From Candidatus Woesebacteria bacterium (GTDB lineage: Bacteria; Patescibacteriota; Microgenomatia; UBA1406; GWC2-37-13), in the NCBI GenBank assembly GCA_020429045.1, contig JAGQLS010000012.1:1-35930 (forward strand): DNA of 35,930 nucleotides, given 5' to 3'. This document shows, piece after piece, positions 32,015 to 35,930 of the stretch (the first letter of the stretch is position 1; each line of letters starts with the position of its first letter). Made by a program: the position numbers and the translations under genes. Below the pieces are notes generated by a model. That model searched no databases, had not been told where the DNA came from, and saw nothing but the letters and a program-made list of their open reading frames with translations.

Positions 32015-32825
32015 TTTCATATTGTACTACAGCAGCTTGATTTGCTTCAAGCCGCTGCTTCCAATCGGGCATAATATATTCAATCGCTTGTTGAGCAGGT
32101 TGTGTAAAACCATGCTTTATGAGCTTGTCAAATATCATTGTTTTCGTAAATCCCGTCATTCTTAATAAAGCTTCTGTGGAAAAGCTTTCATTCTGTGCTA
32201 TTTCAGCTTCTCGTATAATTGCGTGTGTGACTTGCACACCATGACCTTCATATGGAACATAATCTTGTATATTTATGCGTATGTATCTCTTCACATCTTC
32301 CACTCTCACTAAAAGCGTAGTAAATAGATCTGCCGTTTGTATAAACGATGCGAGTGGATGATCCGATACTACTTGCACGCCGTCGGACCTTTCGGGATCA
32401 ACTTTCGTTGCAAAAATGAGCTGTTTGATCTGTTCAAGATCGTCTGAAGTTTGTCCGTTGAGCGCAGCTGCTTTTTGTTGCATTGTTGCAACCGCTCGCC
32501 CTTCGTGACCTGGACCTTGTTCACAATCGTGCCACGCCGCAGCACACATTAGCAAACGTTTGTTTTGATCGTGCTCGTTAAGTGTTGCAAGAAAGCCTTG
32601 TCGAACTGCTACGTTATAAAGAAAAAGGGAAAGAAAACCAACAATTCGTGGATGAATATCGCCGCGATGATAGGGAAATCGCTCTTTGGGTACATTTTCT
32701 TTGCTTGTTTCTAACCCACACGAAACAATAGGATCAGAAAGAAACGTATTATATTCATCCACTGATAGTTGTTGTATACTATCTAAACTTGGGAATCTCA
32801 GCTGATCAGGAGTAATTAACGTCAT
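31956..32825 (-). CDS. HD-domain metal-dependent hydrolase
   Basis: 289 aa. The HD signature is visible: a histidine in YHRGDIHPRIVGF near residue 57, the HD pair in AAAWHDCEQGPGHEG near residue 98, and a downstream aspartate in IQTADLF near residue 165. The enzyme is probably a phosphohydrolase of nucleotides or related compounds; the substrate is unknown. It starts 6 bp after the mutY-like gene and is presumably cotranscribed with it. The last 20 residues (ENELRSTDPQETSTSHLSRT) are low-complexity and overlap the start of nth in another frame. Confidence 0.75.
   Translation of the reverse strand: MTLITPDQLRFPSLDSIQQLSVDEYNTFLSDPIVSCGLETSKENVPKERFPYHRGDIHPRIVGFLSLFLYNVAVRQGFLATLNEHDQNKRLLMCAAAWHDCEQGPGHEGRAVATMQQKAAALNGQTSDDLEQIKQLIFATKVDPERSDGVQVVSDHPLASFIQTADLFTTLLVRVEDVKRYIRINIQDYVPYEGHGVQVTHAIIREAEIAQNESFSTEALLRMTGFTKTMIFDKLIKHGFTQPAQQAIEYIMPDWKQRLEANQAAVVQYENELRSTDPQETSTSHLSRT
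32021..32050 (-). promoter_or_regulatory. Promoter of nth (leaderless)
   Basis: TTGAAG (32050-32045), 18 bp, TACAAT (32026-32021) on the minus strand, ending 6 nt before the ATG at 32014. It lies within the coding sequence of the HD-domain gene. Confidence 0.65.
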
Positions 32826-32831
32826 AAAATG

Positions 32832-33647
32832 TTATGGAGAAATCATATATTTCCCTTTTTTCTCTTGTACGAATCCTTCTTGATGTAATTCCTGAAGGAT
32901 TGGATATATTATACCTATAGTATACCCTAATTTGTCTGCAATTTCTAGTCTGTCAAGTTTGTTGGCAGCCAATAATTCTTTGAGTATTTTTCCACGCATT
33001 TGTCTGCGCGAACCTTCAAACTTGGATTGTTTTGTGTAGTGCTTACTTTTTCTGTTTGGATTAACAACGTGTTTCGGCAAAGTTGCTCCGTAATCCATAA
33101 GCGCGTAGTACCACTCGCGCGGGTTGTACTTGTCGATAATGTGTTCGATGAGGGGTACAATTTCTTTATCTGAAATGAGTACAGTATCCTCAAAAAAATG
33201 ATGAATGAATACCCGACGAATATTGGTTTCTATGAAAATCTGTGGCGTGTTGTAGATAAAGGTGACGATTGAACGGGCAGTTGCCGGACCAATCCCAGGA
33301 AAAGTTTCAAGAAGGGACGGATCGTCCGGCACGATATTGCGATGAGAAAATGAAATACGCTTTGCAATTTCTTGCAGATACTTAGCACGGCGATTATAGC
33401 CCATACCCTGCCATACGCTAAGTACATCGACAAATGACGCTTGCGCGAGTGTAGGAAAATCTGGAAATGTTTTCATAAAGACAGGATACTTTTCAAGCAC
33501 GCGGCTAACTTGTGTCTGCTGGAGCATGATCTCCGAGACAGCAATGCCATACGGCGAAATGGTTTCACGCCATGGGAGAATGCGTTTATGAGTAGCGTAA
33601 AAGTCCCACAGGTCTGCGTTAAATTTTTCAATCGCGGAAGCTTGCAT
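32832..33647 (-). CDS. MutY-like adenine glycosylase (HhH-GPD) lacking the Fe-S cluster
   Basis: 271 aa. Related to MutY, which removes adenine opposite 8-oxoguanine. RILPWRETISPYGIAVSEIM and LQQTQVSRVLEKYPVF match MutY, with E39 in the place of the catalytic glutamate. The HhH reads FPGIGPATARSIVTF. The catalytic Asp region is IETNIRR, so Glu stands where Asp is usual. The Fe-S loop is replaced by MDYGATLPKHVVNPNRKSKH with no cysteines. The NUDIX-like C-terminal domain is replaced by a short winged-helix-like segment (LDRLEIADKLGYTIGIIYPI). The start at 33647 is chosen because TATCAT ends 7 nt before it; the longer frame to 33698 would overlap cutA. Confidence 0.85.
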   Translation of the reverse strand: MQASAIEKFNADLWDFYATHKRILPWRETISPYGIAVSEIMLQQTQVSRVLEKYPVFMKTFPDFPTLAQASFVDVLSVWQGMGYNRRAKYLQEIAKRISFSHRNIVPDDPSLLETFPGIGPATARSIVTFIYNTPQIFIETNIRRVFIHHFFEDTVLISDKEIVPLIEHIIDKYNPREWYYALMDYGATLPKHVVNPNRKSKHYTKQSKFEGSRRQMRGKILKELLAANKLDRLEIADKLGYTIGIIYPILQELHQEGFVQEKKGKYMISP

Positions 33648-33654
33648 GTCTCCT

Positions 33655-33663
33655 ATGATACCA
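33655..33663 (-). promoter_or_regulatory. Extended -10 promoter of the mutY-like/HD operon (leaderless)
   Basis: TGG-TATCAT on the minus strand, ending 7 nt before the ATG at 33647. The AGGAGA that follows is only 2 nt from the ATG, too close to act as a Shine-Dalgarno. Confidence 0.6.
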
Positions 33664-33684
33664 TGCGTAGAGTTGTCGGAGAGC

Positions 33685-33996
33685 TTATCGCAATTCACTT
33701 TTGATCCAGTTAAAATACGCTTCGTTTGGATCTACATCTAGCTTGATGATACAAGGTACGTCAAAGGGGTGGATGCGTTCGACTTCTTTTCTCACTGTTT
33801 CACGCTTTTCCTTTATTGTTTTCACGATCAACACGTATTCGGTCTCGTCGGCGACCGTTCCATCCCACCAATATAGTGCATTGACCGGGAAAATGTTTGC
33901 ACACCCAATCATGCGTTTTTTAAGTAAGTGATTTGCTATTTTTTTCGCTTCTTCTGCTGATTCGTTGGTGATGTAAAGAAACACCATATTGTTCAT
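33685..33996 (-). CDS. cutA: CutA1-like divalent-cation tolerance protein
   Basis: 103 aa. CutA1 is a small trimeric protein with a ferredoxin-like fold, named for copper tolerance in E. coli; its general role is unclear. Motifs are FLYITNESAEEAKKIANHLL, MIGCANIFPVNALYWWDG, DETEYVLIVKT and HPFDVPCIIKLDVDPNEAYF. The start is probably ATG 33996; ATG 33987 is equally possible. A longer frame from a GTG at 34056 is unlikely because it adds non-conserved residues. It leads the repair cluster on the minus strand, 37 bp before the mutY-like gene. Confidence 0.9.
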   Translation of the reverse strand: MNNMVFLYITNESAEEAKKIANHLLKKRMIGCANIFPVNALYWWDGTVADETEYVLIVKTIKEKRETVRKEVERIHPFDVPCIIKLDVDPNEAYFNWIKSELR

Positions 33997-34116
33997 GGTG
34001 AATAAAAAATTTAATGGGCGGCGGTATGATCCGACGTCCTGGAGAAATTGTAGCACAATTTTGAAAGGATGCTGGATATGCCGTGTTATGTGATGTAAAA
34101 AAAATTTCTTTTGCCC

Positions 34117-34527
34117 TTATTTTCTTTTTATTTTTTTGTATGAGATTCCTGCTACACCACCGATCAATGCAACTCCAAGATTAGTTAATAAAGTATCTAC
34201 TTGCCAAGGAAGGTAATCCATGACATGGTTTGTTTCAGATAACCACCCACGAATATTTTCAAAAAAATGTCCGTGGGTTACTGCAAATAACCAAAGCAGT
34301 AACTGAGCAGTTAAGAGTGCTATCACGGGAATTAGAACATACCGCATTCCAAACCTTTTAGCGATGAAAAAACTAGGAAGTAATAGAGATACCATAATCA
34401 CAATGATGTCTCCAAATGAAAAATCTAGCAATACTTCTAAAAAAGTGATTAAGAAAAAACTGAATCCGTAAATCCCCAGAGATAGCAAATAACGGATGAA
34501 TGATTGTTTAATACTTCTACCTTTCAT
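34117..34527 (-). CDS. Membrane protein of unknown function
   Basis: 136 aa with four predicted helices (LLSLGIYGFSFFLITFLEV, IIVIMVSLLLPSFFIA, YVLIPVIALLTAQLLLWLFA, LLTNLGVALIGGVAGISY) and basic ends (MKGRSIKQ, YKKIKRK). No family recognised. It is flanked by intergenic DNA on both sides and has no clear promoter. It marks the start of the accessory right end. Confidence 0.6.
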   Translation of the reverse strand: MKGRSIKQSFIRYLLSLGIYGFSFFLITFLEVLLDFSFGDIIVIMVSLLLPSFFIAKRFGMRYVLIPVIALLTAQLLLWLFAVTHGHFFENIRGWLSETNHVMDYLPWQVDTLLTNLGVALIGGVAGISYKKIKRK

Positions 34528-34568
34528 ATTTAGTCAAAAGAAATTATTTTTTATTTCAAATAACATAG

Positions 34569-34648
34569 GGGATAAAAGAAGTTTTTCTGGAACGTAGTGG
34601 AAGAAAAATTTGGGAAAATTGCGAGCCGAGCAATTTTCCTTTTATCCC
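34569..34648. terminator. Nested hairpins, possible bidirectional terminator
   Basis: The inner stem GGAAAATTGC (34613-34622) and GCAATTTTCC (34630-34639) is perfect over 10 bp with a 7-nt loop, followed on the plus strand by TTTTAT. An outer repeat GGGATAAAAG (34569-34578) and CTTTTATCCC (34639-34648) is also perfect over 10 bp. On the minus strand the inner stem is followed by an AAATTTTTC tract, so it could end transcripts of the APH-type gene. Confidence 0.6.
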
Positions 34649-34711
34649 TTGGTATACGCCCTGACGACCGAAGGGAGAAGAGCGCAGCGGGGCGCGACTG
34701 AAAGGAGCGAG
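34649..34711. other. GC-rich non-coding stretch
   Basis: Purine-rich sequence of GAGCG/GAAGG-like words (for example CGACCGAAGGGAGAAGAGCG) unlike the surrounding AT-rich DNA. A similar style of sequence (CGAACGAAGCGATAGCGGAG) lies at 35788-35807. No gene seen. Confidence 0.5.
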
Positions 34712-34756
34712 TTTGAAAAAACAAACCGATCATAAAACTAATTTTAGCAATTTTAT
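34712..34756. repeat. Inverted repeat flanking the APH-type gene, left copy
   Basis: Block B TTTGAAAAAACAAACC (34712-34727) and block A ATTTTAGCAATTTTAT (34741-34756), separated by 13 bp. Both recur inverted at 35618-35666. Block A includes the stop codon of the gene. Confidence 0.8.
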
Positions 34757-35619
34757 ACTTTGAACACTTTTTTGAATTTCTTGTAGCCCTGTTCAAAGTT
34801 GACTGGTTTTCCCTGTAAGGAATTCTTCATGATAGAAAGCGGAATTCTTTTGAAATACAATTGCGACCTCTTTAACATTTGCTCGTCTTTCTTTCCAGAG
34901 TACAACTTGAAAACTTTTTCTACGAATTTAGTGCAATACTCAAATAAGCCGCTAAAATCAATTGCTGGATCTCCAAATGCGCGGTCGGAAAAATCAATAA
35001 TATTAACTTGATTATTTTTGCCATCCCAAAGAATATGTGCCCATGCCAAGTCATAATGAGTGAGCGCATTTGAATACTTGTGGCCGAGGGCGTCTTTTAG
35101 TTCAGCGAAGTATTCCTCAATAGCTTGGATTTCTTGTTTTTTGAGCCGAGGAAAAAGAAGTTTTTTTACGTCACGGACTAGAATTCTATATTCTTTTTCT
35201 TGATTTTCGGTTCGGACATTGTATTTGGCAATAATTGATTTTGGTGTGGTATGAAGTGTTGAGATAAATTCAGCTAGTTGTTTGGCAACAGTATCTTTTT
35301 CCGAGGCGGAAAGTCGGCGAAAGCGGGAAGCTGTAAGCTCTCGGCCACGTACCATATCATATCCAGCAATTGATTTATCTTTGGAGATATAGTTGTACTC
35401 CGGAATACCAACTTTGACTTTCTTTGTTAGGTAATGGAGCAATTGTATTTCATTCTCAAACTCTGCTTTGTATTCTTTATCTTTTGGAAAGCGAAAAATG
35501 ATTTTCTCATCAAGAACAATAATTACATGGTCAAAGCCATGAGTGAGAACGCGATATTTTTTCCACTTTAGTTGAGGAAAATCATTTTTGATCTTCTGTA
35601 TGAAGAATTCCGTTTTCAT
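34753..35619 (-). CDS. Aminoglycoside phosphotransferase (APH)-family kinase
   Basis: 288 aa. The kinase-like fold of the APH/choline kinase family is evident: an N-lobe strand with the ATP-site lysine region (IIFRFPKDKEYKAEFENEIQ), the hinge (AGYDMVRGREL), the catalytic loop THYDLAWAHIL near residue 188 (catalytic Asp kept, His in place of the usual Asn), and the metal-binding aspartate in NIIDFSDRAFGDPAIDF. Some APH(2'')-type enzymes have the same His variant. The substrate may be an antibiotic or a small metabolite; neither can be told from sequence. The gene lies exactly between two inverted repeats that reach into its start and stop codons, beside an attC-like site. Confidence 0.8.
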   Translation of the reverse strand: MKTEFFIQKIKNDFPQLKWKKYRVLTHGFDHVIIVLDEKIIFRFPKDKEYKAEFENEIQLLHYLTKKVKVGIPEYNYISKDKSIAGYDMVRGRELTASRFRRLSASEKDTVAKQLAEFISTLHTTPKSIIAKYNVRTENQEKEYRILVRDVKKLLFPRLKKQEIQAIEEYFAELKDALGHKYSNALTHYDLAWAHILWDGKNNQVNIIDFSDRAFGDPAIDFSGLFEYCTKFVEKVFKLYSGKKDEQMLKRSQLYFKRIPLSIMKNSLQGKPVNFEQGYKKFKKVFKV

Positions 35620-35666
35620 AAAATTGCTAAAATGTCTAAATATTTTAAAGGGTTTGTTTTTTCAAA
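35618..35666. repeat. Inverted repeat flanking the APH-type gene, right copy
   Basis: Block A ATAAAATTGCTAAAAT (35618-35633) and block B GGTTTGTTTTTTCAAA (35651-35666), separated by 17 bp. They are exact reverse complements of the left blocks. Block A includes the start codon of the gene. Confidence 0.8.
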
Positions 35667-35670
35667 TTTC

Positions 35671-35783
35671 GCTTAACGTTTAAGTATATCTGATGTTTGC
35701 CAAAATTCCTTTAAAAATCAATTAGTTTTTGGCAAATATGGGTCGAGCGAGGGCACGAGCGAGCCAGATATACTGTGTTAGGC
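35671..35783. repeat. attC-like imperfect palindrome
   Basis: The ends are GCTTAAC (35671-35677, fits RYYYAAC) and GTTAGGC (35777-35783, fits GTTRRRY), the outer boxes of integron attC sites. Inside are perfect 10-bp arms AGTATATCTG (35683-35692) and CAGATATACT (35765-35774), then a second perfect pair TTTGCCAAAA (35696-35705) and TTTTGGCAAA (35727-35736). A 28-nt asymmetric GC-rich insertion (35737-35764) lies on one side. The total of 113 bp is in the attC size range. No integrase gene is in the window. Confidence 0.5.
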
Positions 35784-35930
35784 GACCCGAACGAAGCGAT
35801 AGCGGAGTGAGAATGCAATGTGGCTTTAGCGTATTTCCAAGTCTCTTTTATCATTTGTTCGAGTGAAAAATTTTCGTTTTGGGCGAAGGGCAGAGGGGAA
35901 TTAAAGGGGTGAATGCCCGTAGTCCAAAAC
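35784..35930. other. Non-coding right edge
   Basis: No gene recognised. It contains a GC-rich GAAGCG/GGAGTGAG stretch just after the attC-like site. At the very edge is an inverted repeat GTTTTGG (35876-35882) / CCAAAAC (35924-35930), with GGGCA/TGCCC nested inside (35888-35892, 35914-35918). Confidence 0.4.

Noticed and set aside
33648-33654. AGGAGA as Shine-Dalgarno of the mutY-like gene
   Set aside because: It is only 2 nt from the ATG, too close for ribosome binding; the TATCAT box 7 nt upstream explains the start better.
34569-34648. A second attC site on the left of the kinase gene
   Set aside because: The stems are perfect, but no RYYYAAC/GTTRRRY boxes are found at the ends; a terminator is more likely.
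34551-34796. 81-aa minus-strand frame downstream of the APH-type gene
   Set aside because: It spans the nested hairpins and GC-rich spacer, overlaps the 3' end of the kinase gene, and is Arg/Ser/Phe-rich without any motif.
1-35930. tRNA genes, CRISPR arrays or IS elements
   Set aside because: I looked in all intergenic spaces for TpsiC-type GTTCGA words, regular repeat-spacer patterns and transposase motifs and saw none; a covariance-model scan would settle the tRNA question.

Overview
The window looks like a chromosomal contig from a Candidate Phyla Radiation (Patescibacteria) bacterium. The evidence is several small membrane and surface proteins of unknown function with proline/threonine-rich linkers, a fused PilM-like/LytR_C protein, DNA glycosylases without Fe-S ligands, short intergenic spaces, and single-copy core genes in reduced neighbourhoods (fusA with no tuf after it, a lone 5S rRNA, rpoBC without rplJL in front). 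The style of the surface proteins suggests Microgenomates, but this is only a guess. RF2 (prfB) is present and TGA ends several genes, so the standard bacterial code is used.

Layout. 1-3050 (minus): dnaG-rpoD, the remains of a macromolecular-synthesis operon. The 3' half of rpoD differs sharply in base composition. 3200-6000 (plus): a PilM-like/LytR_C fusion and two AT-rich orphan genes. 6087-6209: a 5S rRNA with its own promoter. 6239-9860 (minus): an anchored exported protein, a DUF2130 coiled-coil protein, a peptidase C15-like protein, a small holin-family membrane protein and an AlaX-type editing protein. 9926-11436 (plus): a hicB-hicA pair followed by prfB. 11581-15674: a membrane protein, ftsE-ftsX, an inserted vapB-vapC pair, and a coiled-coil exported protein that ends in a C39-like cysteine peptidase domain and is probably the cell-wall hydrolase governed by FtsEX. 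15766-20021: a surface lamin-tail protein, VanZ-like and CAP-domain proteins, an rmlA-like nucleotidyltransferase and small membrane proteins. 20120-21122: two more AT-rich orphans. 21297-31347: rpoB-rpoC-rpsL-rpsG-fusA. 31364-33996 (minus): a repair cluster of nth, an HD-domain gene, a mutY-like gene and cutA. 34117-35930: an accessory end with a membrane protein, an APH-type kinase gene flanked by inverted repeats, and an attC-like palindrome.

How the genes are expressed. Many first genes show a good -10 box ending only 6-8 nt before the start codon. The 5S gene has the same spacing to its mature 5' end, so these mRNAs should be leaderless. This pattern also corrects several start codons (ftsE, nth, the mutY-like gene, one orphan). 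At least one operon-internal gene, ftsX, has a strong Shine-Dalgarno instead. Exceptions with longer leaders are rpoB, which has a terminator-like hairpin between two promoters, and vapB, which has an exact-consensus promoter.

Most unusual points: the composition break in rpoD; a (GAA)6 tract between the -35 and -10 boxes of one promoter; the C39-type hydrolase with an AT-rich 3' half next to ftsEX and a toxin-antitoxin insertion; the 80-bp rpoC/rpsL overlap; loss of Fe-S ligands in both glycosylases; and the inverted-repeat/attC-like structures at the right end.
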